NCBI GenBank assembly: GCA_029959085.1
Contig: JARWIR010000002.1
Location: forward strand, 40,110,233-40,174,232
Length of the DNA stretch: 64,000 bases
DNA from: Nemophila menziesii
Lineage: Eukaryota; Streptophyta; Magnoliopsida; Boraginales; Hydrophyllaceae
Direction: 5' to 3'
How positions within the stretch are numbered: the stretch's first letter is position 1; each line of letters opens with the position of its first letter. Positions 23,507 to 34,822 of the stretch are shown here, piece after piece. Both the position numbers and the translations under genes were made by a program. Below the pieces are notes generated by a model. It searched no databases, was not told the DNA's origin, and saw only the letters and a program-made list of their open reading frames with translations.

Positions 23507-25409
23507 TGGTGACGCCTAAGGTGTTATAAAATATTTGTAAATAAGTGCAAATAAACACCCTAGTCTAGCACGGTTCTGCAAGTATACAGGACGTATGCAA
23601 GTTTTAATGAATAAGTAGAATAAGTTCCTCAGAGACTACGAAGGTTAAGAAGAACTTATGCAAATATTCAAGTGCAGCTATTAAAAACCTAGAACAATTA
23701 ATACACAAGAAAATAAAAGAAAAGAGATTTTGGTTTGCTTTGAAAACGCAAAATTAAACTACTAAATTAAAAGACTGGAAATTAAATAAACAAGAAAAGC
23801 AAGTAGTATGAGAGTTTAGCTCAAGATATTAGCAAGTAATCCCCACTAGTTTTGGTTATTCTATCGTCTAAGGGTGAATTATGTATTATGAAATAATCCC
23901 ATACCTTTTTTTTCGTACGAGGGTTCCGGGCTTACACCCGACTAGTCCCACGGGAGATATGACTGCCTCCCCAACCATACCTCCAGGCAATTCAGAACTA
24001 GGTTTCCAATGTTCTGGGGAGGATTTTGAACCTTGGAAACTTTCCAAGCTTTAATAACATTCTTCTGCCTGCGAGATTCGAACCATGTACCTCTCACTTG
24101 AGAGAAGTTTCCAAACTTTAATAACTTTCTGCCGCCTGCGGGATTCGAACCATGTACCTCTCACTTGAGAGAAGTTTCCAAACTTTAATAACTTTCTGCC
24201 TCCTACGAAATTCGAACCCTGTACCTCTCACTTGAGAAACAGAGCACTGGCCAGATGAGCTAGCTCACCTGGTTAATTCTCATACCTTAGACCTTAAGAG
24301 AGACTAAGGGGGCTACAGACATATCACGAGGCAACCTGAACCTAGGGTTATCAGACGCCACTAAGGCCCTAAGCAATTCAATCCAAACATGATGATAGTG
24401 GTGAAAACATACCCTAATGATTATCTAGTTAGGTTGATTTGTCAGGTCTAAACCGAATTGTAGACGCTATGTGGTGTTTCAATAGTTAAACACCCAGCTA
24501 AGGTGATCATCTAACTACTATTAAGGTAATCCTATACTCGTGCACTAGAAAGGAAAACAGTCAATAAATCAAAACAAATAAACAAAACATAAAACATAAA
24601 TTTACAACTAAATACCGTAGTATCCCAAATCAAATAGAAAAACTAGGGTTCATACATAAACGCTAAATATCAAGATAAAAGTAAATTAGTTCATACTAGA
24701 GAAAGAAAAGAAAGAAATTACAATTTTAAAGGTAGAAGAAGACATAATATGGTGTTCTGCTCCTTCCAAACTTCTTCTCTTGTGTTGCAACTTCCTCTTG
24801 GCTTAAGGTTTTGCCAAGGATGATTTTTATAATGATAATAGGTTGTATTTATAGTGTATAGAAAGACCTAATCGTTTTCTTGAAGGAAAAGGTAAGTGCT
24901 GGACTCCAAGCCCAACTCAAATTCGTAGCCCAAAAATATGAAATCAGCCCCGTTTTTGTTTTGTTCCTAACAGTTTCAATACTTATCCGTTTGACGTGTA
25001 TGAGTAGTCAAAATTCATCATATCGGAAAGATATTTAACTTTTCTCTTGACCGTTCTACCAAATTTCTCACCTATTTTGAGATATAAGCTTATTTGTGGT
25101 CGTAGGTGCTGGAATTCAGATTTATGGCAATTTTTCCTTTTCCATGTTTTTAGCTTATACTTCCTTATATTCAATTTCCATGTTTATCTTCTTTCCTTTA
25201 GCTCCTGGAACCAACTTGGACTCTAATTAATTACCATATATCTCTAAAGCTTCACACTAAATAGATATTTAAACTCAATTTGCTCTAAAAATAATAAATA
25301 ATCAATTTAAGACACAAAATAGGAAAGTGTGCTAAATCATGTGAAAATCGACCTATAAACCTATGAATACAACTAAAATGATGTCTCCAGGTATGATTAT
25401 TTCATGATA
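23507..25409 (-). repeat. N1 3' LTR with SINE insertion
   Basis: Starts TGGTGACGCCTAAGG; ends ..TTCATGATA just before the polypurine tract (the usual ATCACA end is mutated). Length is 1903 bp, of which about 380 bp are a SINE plus its target duplication. TATA box at 24846-24853 (minus). Confidence 0.85.
23908..24277 (-). mobile_element. tRNA-derived SINE with three B-box units
   Basis: Flanked by TCCCATACCTT (23897-23907) and TCTCATACCTT (24278-24288), an 11-bp direct repeat with one change. The N2 LTR shows the empty site. On the minus strand the head carries an A-box-like GAGCTAGCTCATCTGG, then three copies of a 67-bp unit, each with a B box (plus-strand (G/A)ATTCGAACC at 24075, 24142 and 24209). 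The tail ends in A8 (T8 at 23906-23913). About 370 bp. The triplication is unusual; SINEs normally have one B box. Confidence 0.8.
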
Positions 25410-25410
25410 A

Positions 25411-25437
25411 ATAGGGAGACGTCAAGACCCCCAACTC
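25411..25437 (-). other. N1 polypurine tract region
   Basis: Plus-strand AGGGAGACGTCAAGACCCCC, i.e. GGGGGTCTTGACGTCTCCCT in element sense, directly before the 3' LTR. Confidence 0.7.
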
Positions 25438-26944
25438 AAATTTGTATCGTTCCGATACAATAAAAGTAAAGAACAGTAGGGAAGTCAAGAAGAAGAAGTA
25501 GGAGGAGGAATAAGAACAGAACACAATGAATGATCCTAGAGCATAAATATCTGAAAAGTATCATGTAGTAATGCTCAAGAAATAATGCACAAGTATGCTC
25601 AATATACACATAATCAACAATCCATAAATTCAAGTCCATATTAATTTCGCAATGTCAAAGGAGAGGTTGATAACTTAGTTCATGCTAATGGCTATAGGTT
25701 GTTCATAGGTCCTAATATAGCATCCAATGGTCCACTTACCTACTACCTAATAGCTCAATTGTTTCTCCACCAAGCAGTTAGAAATCCTAAGGTCTTTGGT
25801 TATAACGGGACTTAGGGACAGTGTGGTATATTTGGACAATGAAAAGTGAGATTTTGGCTCTCTCCTCACATTCCATCAACGAATCGCCCTAGAGCTTGAG
25901 TTTTCACTCGAAGATGTTCTCACTCAACCCAATTTTTGATGCTTTTGATGTGCATCCCCATTAATCCAAAATAAAACCTTTTCATGATGAACTACAATTT
26001 CCACTTTGCCGGTCCGAATATATATTCTTTTCTTATCAATTTTTTTTCTTTTTGTATAGCTATGACTCTCTTTTTCATGTTGAGATATCACACTATTTTT
26101 CTCAAGGTTATGCTTTTTCATAACTATTAGCTCGTAGCTTCTTTTTCATTCACTATTACCCCGGTAAAGGGTTACAATAATAACTTTTTCATGATCAATA
26201 AAATCACAGTTACCATTCCCAAACCCAATGTTCCCTAATGATGAAACCCACCACCCCAAACTCAAGCTCTAAAAATGAGTTGTTTCAGGTTTTGCGATTC
26301 GAGTGCGGGTCATATAGATAAGTGCTACAAACTAAGGGGTATGGATTATAATGTGGTTCAATAAAAAGCTTTAGAAAGGCTCAGAGGGGCTAAGACGGAT
26401 AAATAATAACAATAAACAAATAAAAGGGTGAGAAGGTATAAGAAGGCTTCAAGTGGCTTCAATATGAAAGAACTGCCTTATTCACTTTTCTAACTACCAG
26501 ATTTTGTTACTTTTTCACTACTAGTTCATAGACAAGTGGGTTTTCAACTAATTTCAAACCTCACTTTCTACACACCAAATAACTCTCCCTAAGTTTCAAT
26601 GTAACTTCTTAGCATTGCTTATTAACTTTTCTATCTTTTATTTCCTGTTTTCATACATGCATGCTAAACATATTTATGACATCTTTCAAAAACATACTAC
26701 CTACTATCATTGACCTAATTGAAATCATGCTCAAATAGGTACATTCAACATATTCTATGCCCAAGTCAACCCAAAAATTTTAAATTTTATGCAAAAACGA
26801 AAAGAAGATGAGGACAACGAATCCCCACCACCAACTCAAAAGTGAGCCGTGTCCCCACGACTCGAAAAAGACTCAATAAAGCAATAATTTTAAAATTAAA
26901 CTAAAGTAAACTACCTAATGCATTCAAGCACATAAGAAGAAGAA
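25438..26944 (-). other. N1 3' noncoding region
   Basis: No supported gene. Homologous to the same region of E1, N2 and C2. It contains the conserved CATTCACTATTACCCC...AAAGGGTTACA block at 26146-26176 and a tract with TATGACTCTC near 26060. Confidence 0.6.
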
Positions 26945-27397
26945 TTAGAACGGGGTACCCGGTTGGCCATAAAGATCCATAATGTCCTCCGAAGAAGAAG
27001 AAGAATAATTGTCGATATCCATGGTCGTAGTTACCTCCTCCAATTGTGAATTAATCTGTGTTATTTTCTCCCAAAGTTCACTGTTTTTTTCTCTTAAACG
27101 TTCGACTTCATGTTGCAATTTAATAGCCCATGGGGGAATACAAGAATTATCCTTAGAAGAGGAAGAAGAAGAACCTTGATCATGAATCTTTGTCTTTTCT
27201 TTAGGCTTTGATGGTTCAGACATCCTAGCTGTTAATCTCTTTGGTAGTGGTTGTGCTGGTGCTTCTATCTTTACTGTTTCTTCAATAGCCTCCTCAAGAT
27301 TGATAGGCTTTTCAATGGTGGCTCCAGGCAATTTTTTGTTCTTCCCTAGGATGGAACACTTCCTCTTGTAATCCATAGCATCAGTTCGGTTTGTCAT
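26945..27397 (-). CDS. N1 extra ORF, intact (coiled-coil protein of unknown function)
   Basis: An intact 150-codon frame from the ATG at 27395-27397 (MTNRTDAMDYKRK) to a stop at 26945, between pol and the 3' LTR. After a basic start comes LPGATIEKPINLEEAIEE, a Pro/Lys-rich middle with KRLTARMSEPSKPKEK, a serine cluster, then a predicted coiled coil over WAIKLQHEVERLREKNSELW and QINSQLEEV, and an acidic serine tail with DIMDLYG. No signal peptide or membrane span. The MTNRT start is shared with the larger ORFs of N2 and C2. A TATA box lies 267 bp upstream. It occupies the env-like slot, but nothing in it looks like an envelope protein. Confidence 0.6.
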   Translation of the reverse strand: MTNRTDAMDYKRKCSILGKNKKLPGATIEKPINLEEAIEETVKIEAPAQPLPKRLTARMSEPSKPKEKTKIHDQGSSSSSSKDNSCIPPWAIKLQHEVERLREKNSELWEKITQINSQLEEVTTTMDIDNYSSSSSEDIMDLYGQPGTPF

Positions 27398-27663
27398 TTT
27401 GATTGACCCACAACTCAAGTTACACCAAGGATGAATTAAAAGTTAAGAAAGATTGGTATAGCTTGAGTTTGTTGCTTGGATTTGATGAAAGAAGAAGGTT
27501 TCTTGATGAAACTTGGAAGAATTCTTGAAAGCTTGATGTTCTTGATGGTGTTTTATGGGGTAGTGTGATGAACATGATGAAGAATTTGTGTTTATGGAGG
27601 ATGGAGGAGAAGATTATTGATGTTGTTGTATTAATTGTGAAGGTTTGTACAAGCTTCAAGGTG

Positions 27664-27671
27664 TATTTATA
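27664..27671 (-). promoter_or_regulatory. Candidate internal TATA box before N1 extra ORF
   Basis: TATAAATA (minus) in the same GTGTATTTATAG context as the LTR boxes. 267 bp before the ATG and about 100 bp downstream of the palindrome array. E1 has the same box at nearly the same distance (278 bp). Confidence 0.5.
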
Positions 27672-27769
27672 GTGTTTGGGTCTGAAAATTTCGTGTAGAG
27701 GAGGCTAGGGTTAAGTTTGATAAGGTAAGAAGTGGAATAGGAATATAATTCTCCAAAACCAACCTAGCG

Positions 27770-28110
27770 CCGGCATACCGGTGCTGGACGTGTCTCTTTC
27801 TCTCACCTTTTTGTGTTGAACCCGTAACGAAACCCGAGGCCACCTGTTTTTAGTTCGCCGGCTTACCGGCGGTTTTCACCGGCATGCCGGTGCTGTTTTT
27901 CGTCCAGAAGCAACTCCGTCAAAAAACCCATGCCTTGGAACCTATGGGCACGTTTTTTTCCTCTGGCCGGTATACCGGTGCCCTGAGCGGCATACCGGTG
28001 CGCCTGCCCTTTGTTTTTCGCACAATCTGTTCAGAACTCGAGTCACCAACCCGTGGGCACGTGTCTCCCCACCAACATGCCGGTGGTTTGACCGGCCTAC
28101 CGGCTAGTAA
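27770..28110. repeat. N1 CG-rich palindrome array
   Basis: Four degenerate units about 85-110 bp long, each opening with one or two CCGG-N4-CCGG dyads: GCCGGCATACCGGTGC (27778), GCCGGCTTACCGGC (27858) with CACCGGCATGCCGGTG, GGCCGGTATACCGG (27966) with GCGGCATACCGGTGC, and CATGCCGGTG (28076) with ACCGGCCTACCGGC. Between them lie AACCCGT / TGGGCACGT arms. The composition is strikingly GC-rich for this window. Confidence 0.75.
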
Positions 28111-28396
28111 AACGAATTTTTCCCAAATATTTTTTTTGACCCCAAACTCATTTACTGCACAATAACACACTAACTTTCTCTCCTATAGCTTGTAAACACA
28201 ATTAAAAATATACACTAACTTAGAAATATACAGTACAAAGCTTTAAACTAATCTAAAAAGCAATTTAAAACAAGGAGTGTCTCCCAAGAACACTTTTGTT
28301 TAACGTCTTTGAGTTAGACGTTTACCTCAGGCTAAGCGTGTTCTGCGAGATGGATTGTCTCCTCTCGACCAAAGTATTCACTGTCATGGTATTTTT
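28111..28396 (-). other. Spacer between N1 pol end and palindrome array
   Basis: Noncoding. Contains CACTTTTGTTTAACGTCTT (28290-28308, plus strand) followed by a GTTAGACG string. The same block follows the pol end in N2 (36911) and C2 (61109, one change). In element sense this is AAGACGTTAAACAAAAGTG. E1 has lost it by deletion. Confidence 0.55.
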
Positions 28397-29771
28397 TCAA
28401 ACGCTGAATGTCCTTTGTTCGGTTGGATGATCAATTTCAATCGCTCTATGCGGTGTGACTCTTATTGCAATGTAAGGTCCTCCCCAACGGGATTTAAGCT
28501 TTCCTGGGTAGTTCGAGAATCGAGAGTTGTATAATAGTACCTTTTGTCCTCTCTCAAAATGCTTTGGATGGATTCGATTATCATGCCATCTCTTTGTTTT
28601 CTCCTTGTAAAGACGCGAATTTTCATAGGCATGACGGCGAAACTCCTCCAACTCGTTCAACCGCATCAACCTTTGTTTCCCGGCCAATTCTGGGTTTAGA
28701 TTCAAAGTTTTAATAGCCCAGAACGCTCGAGCTTCAATCTCAATAGGTAGATGACATGCTTTGCCGTAGACCACGCGGTAAGGAGATGCCCCAACTGCTG
28801 TTTTAAATGCTGTTCTGTAAGCCCAGAGAGCATCATCCAGCTTTAATGACCAGTCCTTCCTTGTTTTGTTCACGGTCTTCTCTAGAATGGATTTGATTTA
28901 TCGGTTAGAAACTTCAGCTAGACCTAGTTTGTGGGTAATAACTGGTTGATGTGCGGTGTCTCACTCCAAACTTACAAAGGAGGGCTCTCAACTGAACATT
29001 GATGAAATGGGTACCTTTATCAATGATTAAAACACGTGGTGTACCATGTCTCGTAAAGATATGTGATTTTAAGAATTTTATTACTGTTAAAGCATCGTTC
29101 TTTTATGTTGCCACTGCTTCTACCCATTTCGACACGTAATCTACTGCTAGCAAGATATAAAGATTACCATGGGAAGTGACGAAAGGTCCCATGAAATCTA
29201 TCCCCCATACATCAAATATTTCGACTTCTAAAATATTGGTGAGCAGCATCTCTTCTCTTTTTGATATATTACCAGTAAACTGGCATCTTTGACAAGACTG
29301 GACAAAATTATGACAATCTTTGTGTAGGGTAGGCCAATAGAAACCGGATTGAAGAACTTTAGCTGCAGTTCTATCGCCTTTAAAGTGACCTCCATATGGT
29401 GAACCATGAAAACTTGCTATAATCTTATCAACTTTGCTCTCATGGACACATTTTCGAACTACTTGGTCACTGCAAATTTTCCAGACGTATGGCTCATTCC
29501 AAAAGAATTGTTTGACCTTGTGGACTAACCTCTTTTGTTGTTGTGAATCGAAATCCGTAGGGAAAACACCACTCACGATGAAGTTGACTACATCTGCATA
29601 CCAAGGCATAAACGCATCTGTAATAGTAAAGAGTTGTTTATCAAGGAATACCTCTTTGACCAATAATGGCTCTTTGTTCACATCAGATCCTTCGAGCCGA
29701 GATAAGTGATCAGCAACTTGATTCTCGCATCCTTTCCGGTCTCGAATATCTATGTCAAATTCTTGCAGCAA
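28397..29771 (-). pseudogene. N1 integrase
   Basis: 29771-29103 is one open frame: linker with [14 protein letters not shown], the H2C2 finger ([28 protein letters not shown]), and the first catalytic Asp in [12 protein letters not shown]. Around 29100-28880 the frame is broken, but the second Asp region (HGTPRVLIIDKGTHF) and AEVSNR can be followed. 28873-28397 reads [35 protein letters not shown] and the C-terminal GPY-type domain ([14 protein letters not shown]). Length is normal. It inserts the DNA copy into chromosomes in live relatives. Confidence 0.85.
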
Positions 29772-31000
29772 CAGTACCCATCTGATTAGACGCGTCTTAG
29801 CGTCCTTTTCTCCATGAGGTATCTGATAGCTGAATGGTCCGTGTACACAATAGTTTTCTTCCCAATCAAGTAGGAACGGAATTTATCGAAAGCATACACT
29901 ACGGCTAACATCTCTTTCTCCGACATGTATAATTCATCTGGACAGCATGAAAGGTCTTACTTACATAATAAATCGTGTGGAAGATCTCGTCTTTTCTCTG
30001 TCCCAACACTATACCCATTGCGTAATCACTTGCATTGCACATAAGTTCAAACAGAGCTTTCCAATCTGGAGGTATAACAATAGGTGTGGAGACTAGCTTC
30101 TCTTTAATCGTCACAAACGCTTGAAGACATTCATCAGTAAAATTAAAAGGAATATCCTTTTCAAGTAAAGAACAAGGTGGTTTGGCGATCTTGGAGAAAT
30201 ATTTAATAAATGTACGATAAAATCCTGCATGACCCAAGAAACTTCTCACTCCCTTCACAGAAACGAGAGGTGGTAGTGTTTTGATAACTTCAATTTTAGC
30301 ACGATCAACCTCCATCCCTGCCTTCGAAACTTTATGTCCCAACACAATTCCCTCTTGAACCATGAAGTGGCATTTTTCCCAATTAAGCACAAGATCTTTT
30401 TCTCTACATCTCATAAGGACTTTCTCAAGATTATTCAAACAATCATCAAAACTATCTCCAAACACCGAAAAATCATCCATGAACACCTTCAAGTATTTTT
30501 CAATCATGTCCAAAAATATAGCCATCATGCACCTCTGAAACGTGGCAGGTGCATTGCATAAACCAAACGGCATCCTTCTATAAGAAAAGGTACCAAACGG
30601 TCAAGTAAAAGTTGTTTTGTGTTGATAAAGGGGATCCACACAAATCTGATTATAACCTGAATATCCGTCAATGAAACAATAATACTCTGTCCCTGCGAGT
30701 TTGTCTAGCATCTGATCAGTGAATGGTAAGGGGAAGTGATCTTTCTTTGTAGCTTTGTTGAGTCTTCGGTAATCCATGCATACTCGCCACCCCACAACTG
30801 TTCTTGATGGTATGGCTTCACCTTGATCATTAAGGACAGTAGTAATACCTCCTTTCTTTGGAACACATTGCACTGGACTAACCCAATCACTGCTTGCTAT
30901 CGGATAGATAATTCCCGCGTCTAGTAACTTGATTACTTCCTTTTTGACCACTTCGTTCATAGCTGGCATGAGTCTTCTTTGTCCCTCTATAGACCACCCT
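29772..31000 (-). pseudogene. N1 reverse transcriptase and RNase H
   Basis: RT: MPAMNEVVKKEVIKLLDAGI, KKGGITTVL, GWRVCMDYRRLNKATKKD, DGYSGYNQICVDP, a stop at 30601, then MPFGLCNAPATFQRCM and the catalytic FMDDFSVFGDSFDD near 30490-30450 with both Asp present. RNase H follows: SFLGHAGFYRTFIKYFSKI, then CNASDYAMGIV, where Asn replaces the first catalytic Asp, then a frameshift near 29930. Few breaks overall. Confidence 0.85.
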
Positions 31001-31020
31001 CCTTTGTTCTCAAGAATAAT

Positions 31021-31701
31021 TTAATGTTTGCAAACGGAAGGACTAATTCCCTTCATGTCAGCAATAGTCCATCCAATTGTTTCTTTGTTAGCGTGAAGCA
31101 CATGAAGCAGCTTCTCCTCTTGAGGACCTGAAAGATTAGCAGAAATAATAACAGACAAAGTTTTGTTCGTACCTAGATATGCATAACGTAGATGGTCGGG
31201 AAGTGGTTTTTCTTCGAGAACAGGTGGACATATTATGGATGGTTGCTTTATTGGTTCAATGTCACCTGATTCTCGAAGTTGTTCTCGTATATTTGATCCT
31301 AATGCAGCAACTTCGTCAGTGGAAATCTCATTTTCCTCTTGTGATTCAAGAGTTAAGGCTTCGTCAAGATCATCATCTAGGCTTGCTTCATTGAAGACTT
31401 CTTGTGTAATTTTTCCGATGACATTTGTTTTAAAGCATTCATCCTTCGAATCTGGTAATTTCATTGTCTTAAACACAGTGAATCGTACCTGTTTGTCTTG
31501 GACTCTCATGATCAACTCACCATTCTCAACATCTATTAGTGTATGCCCCGTGGCTAAGAATGGTCTACCCAAGATGATGGGGACATTCTTATACGTGTCG
31601 TAGTCAAGAATAATAAAATCACAAGGAAAAATAAAAGTACCAGCTTTAACTAAAACATCTTCAATTTTACCTACTAGTCGGGAGAGGGAGCGATCTGCCA
31701 T
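31021..31701 (-). pseudogene. N1 protease C-terminal half and RT linker
   Basis: Open frame: MADRSLSRLVGKIEDVLVKA, FIILDYDTYKNVPIILGRPF, LATGHTLIDVENGELIMRV, then a linker rich in acidic residues, LPDHLRYAYLG and KGISPSVCKH, ending in a stop just before the RT fingers. The protease active-site half is absent because the frame is cut at 31710 by the N2 LTR; E1 shows what should follow (its 9241-9410). Confidence 0.85.
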
Positions 31702-31710
31702 TTGTAATAC

Positions 31711-33224
31711 TGGTGTCGCCTAGGGTATGATAAAAATAAGATAAATAAAGTCTAGAAAACTACGCACTCTCACCCTAGTCGGGCACAGTACTGCAAGTAT
31801 TACAGGACGTATGCAAGTTTTAGTTGATAAGTTGAGTTCGTTCTCAAGGACTTAAGTGTGCTAGTCGAGTAGGTAATGATAACGAGTAAGCAATAATTAA
31901 TTAAAAGACAGAAATTTAAAGAAATAGAATTTTGAAATTACTAATTAAACCAGAAAAATAAAGACAATAAAATAAAATACTAAGAATATGAGATGAGAAA
32001 TATAGCTTAGGGTTTGCTAGTATGCACTAATCCTTCTAATTCTTTCTATTAGATCTAGTTTATAAGGGAGAATATTAGCTCTTGTATACTTAGTCAGGAT
32101 TCTAAATTCCCATTCCTTAGTCCTTGAGAGCGACTAAGGGGGCTACGGCACAACCAAGAAGCTGTTTCAAATAGGGTTATCAAACGCTACTAAGGCCCTA
32201 AGCAAACAATTCATTCAATTGGTGATATGGTGATTAAATTATACCCTAGTGACTATCTAGTTAGAATCAGTCTTGTCAGGACTAATATCGACACTAGACG
32301 TTATGTGGTGTTTCAATAATTAGACACCCAGCTAAGGTGACCATCTAATTACTATTAATACAATCCTAAAGTGATCAGTTCTAGGACAGACAATAAATCA
32401 AAACACATAAACAAATATAAAGGTAATTAGCTAATATCAGATTAAAACATGTAATTCCGAAAGAAACTTAGATAGAAGAATTAGAATTCATAGATTATAC
32501 ATGATGCAAAACCCAAGCTATGGGAAGTTTAGTTCATACCTGATGGAAATAAACTAAAAGAAATTACAAAAGACATCATCTTTCTCTCTACAATAAACTG
32601 GAAGAATAAAACCTTAAGAACTAATTACTATGAGGAAAGGATTATTAACAAGTGATATAAGGGTGTATTTATAGGTGTTTAGAAGACCTAATTCGTTTTT
32701 ATGAGGGAGAGGTTAGGTAATGGACTCCAAGCCCAACTCAAATTCGTATGGAAATTAAGATAATTACTGCTGAACTGTTTTGAGCATATCTTTTTCGTTA
32801 TTGGTCGGTTTTTGCTCCACAATATACCAAAAGAATCCTCAGCGAATTATCTACGTCCCTATGAAAGGAATCTTCCAAAATCGGCTTCCTTTTAGAGTTA
32901 TCACCACTTCTTTAGTGTTGCTGCAGAAATTCAGATTTAGGCAGCTTTTCCTTTTCCATATTTTTAGCTTTTGTTTCCTTATCTCCAATTACCATGCTAA
33001 TCTCTTTCCATATATTGTAGTATTTGACTTGGACTCTAATTAATCTCCATAATTATCTTTAAAGCTACACACTAAATAAACAATTAATCCCAATGTGCTA
33101 TAAAAATATTATTTTACTAAATCAAGACTCAAAATAGAAAAGTGCACTATTTCTCAAGAAAATCGATTATTATGACTTCTAAATCACTAAAAATGATGTC
33201 TCATCTTAACATAAATCTATCACT
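31711..33224 (-). repeat. N2 3' LTR
   Basis: TGGTGTCGCCTAGGG start; the inner end is CTATCACT (usual ATCACA mutated), 1514 bp. TATA box at 32666-32673 (minus). Clearly homologous to E1 and N1 LTRs in its ends and TATA region, diverged in between. The 56324-57422 LTR is much closer. Confidence 0.85.
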
Positions 33225-33252
33225 AATGAGGAGACATCAAGACCCCCAACTC

Positions 33253-34822
33253 AAAGTTGTATCGTCCTGATACAATAAAGATAAAAACAAAGGGAAGTCT
33301 ATAAATACACACTTATGAAATTCTCACCACAATGGGAAAAGCATAGCAGAATATAGAGAATAAACCTAAAGCAACAACTCAGAAAATTTCATGCAATAAT
33401 ATTCATAAACTACATACCTATACACTTCTCATATCTACAGTCAACACGGCTTGAATTCAAGATCAGATTAGTTTCGCAATGTAAGAAGGATTTGGACTTT
33501 ACTCAGTTCCCCAAGGAAGCTATAGATTGTTCATAGAACTTCGCTAGTATTCAAAGATCCACTTAATTACTCTCTAATAGCTCAATCACTTCTCAATTAC
33601 ATAGTAAAGAATGAAAAGGTCTTTAAGGTTGTAATTTAGGCTTAGGGTCGGTATGATAGTATATTTGGATAATTTAGAGTGAGCTTTTGTCTCTCTCCTC
33701 ACTAGCCATCGACGAATCACCCTAGAGCTTGAGTTACTCTCATAAAACGTTTCTCACTCAACCCAATGAATTCCTTGATGCACAATTTAGCATCCCCAAT
33801 AACCCAATTAAAGCATAGGATGTTCACATAAAAATCCACTTTGTCGGTCCGAATATATATATTTTCTTTTCTTTTTAAATCAATGTTTTACTATAGCTAT
33901 GACTCTCTTTTAATGTTGAGATATCACGCTATTTTTGCATATATATATATTTTTCTTTTAATGTCCTTGTTGGCAAATTTAGCTCGTAGCTTCTTTTTCA
34001 TTCACTATTACCCCGGCAAAGGGTTACAATAAAAATCTGTGAATCATCATCAATATAAAGCACAAAGAACAATTAATAAGCTCAAAAATCCCAACCCAAT
34101 AACGATTCCCATACTGGTGGACCCACCACCCCAAACTCAAGCTCTAAAACAACTGTCTATGCATCGCGATTTGAGTGCGGGTCATATGGAAAAGTCCTAT
34201 AATCTAAGGGATATGGCTTATAGCGTGTTTCAATAAAAAGCTTTAGAAAGGCTAGAAGGGGCTGAGAAGGATATAGCATATAAAATCAGAAATCACAAGG
34301 TAAGAAGGTATAAAAAGGCTTCAAATATGAAAGAACCGCCTTAATCACTTTCTACACTATGTAATTTCATTATTTTCTTACCTTTAGCACTTTCATCAAA
34401 TGGGTTTGACAACTAGCTTGGATCTCACGGCCTACACACTTCTCAAGGTTCCCTGAGATCGAACATACTTTCTATCGCATTGCTCACTAATCTTTTCTTT
34501 ACTATCAACGTGTGTTTTCCTAAAAATACTCCAAGCATACAAATGAAATAGCTCATAAACATACTACTTATTATCATTAATTCACTGAGCTTATGCTTTC
34601 AAGCTATTAAACACACTATACATCTAATTCCCATGTATCAAAAATTTTAATTTCTACCTAAAAACAGAAAAATGGAGATGAGAGACAACGAATCCCCACA
34701 CCCCCAACTCAAAAATGAGCCGTGTCCTCACGACTTGAAAAAGACTCGAAAAAGAAATTAAAATTAGCAGATAAAAGCATTTACAGAAATGGTAAGGAAG
34801 AAAGAGAACATACTCTCGAGGC
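33253..34822 (-). other. N2 3' noncoding region
   Basis: No supported gene. Contains the conserved block CATTCACTATTACCCCGGC..AAAGGGTTACAAT at 33998-34028 and matches 57450-59025 closely throughout. Confidence 0.6.

Larger units (their letters stand above)
23507..31710 (-). mobile_element. Athila-like gypsy element N1, gag side lost
   Basis: Minus-strand element inserted in element P. From its 3' end: LTR (23507-25409), polypurine tract, 1.5-kb noncoding tract, intact extra ORF, TATA box, palindrome array, integrase, RNase H, RT, and protease broken at 31710 by the N2 LTR. Its pol has the fewest breaks of any element here, so it is the youngest complete-pol copy. Its gag, primer site and 5' LTR are not seen in the window. 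Confidence 0.85.

Noticed and set aside
24060..24260. tRNA-like B boxes that could be tRNA genes
   Set aside because: No cloverleaf can be drawn; the A-rich tail and target duplication identify a SINE.
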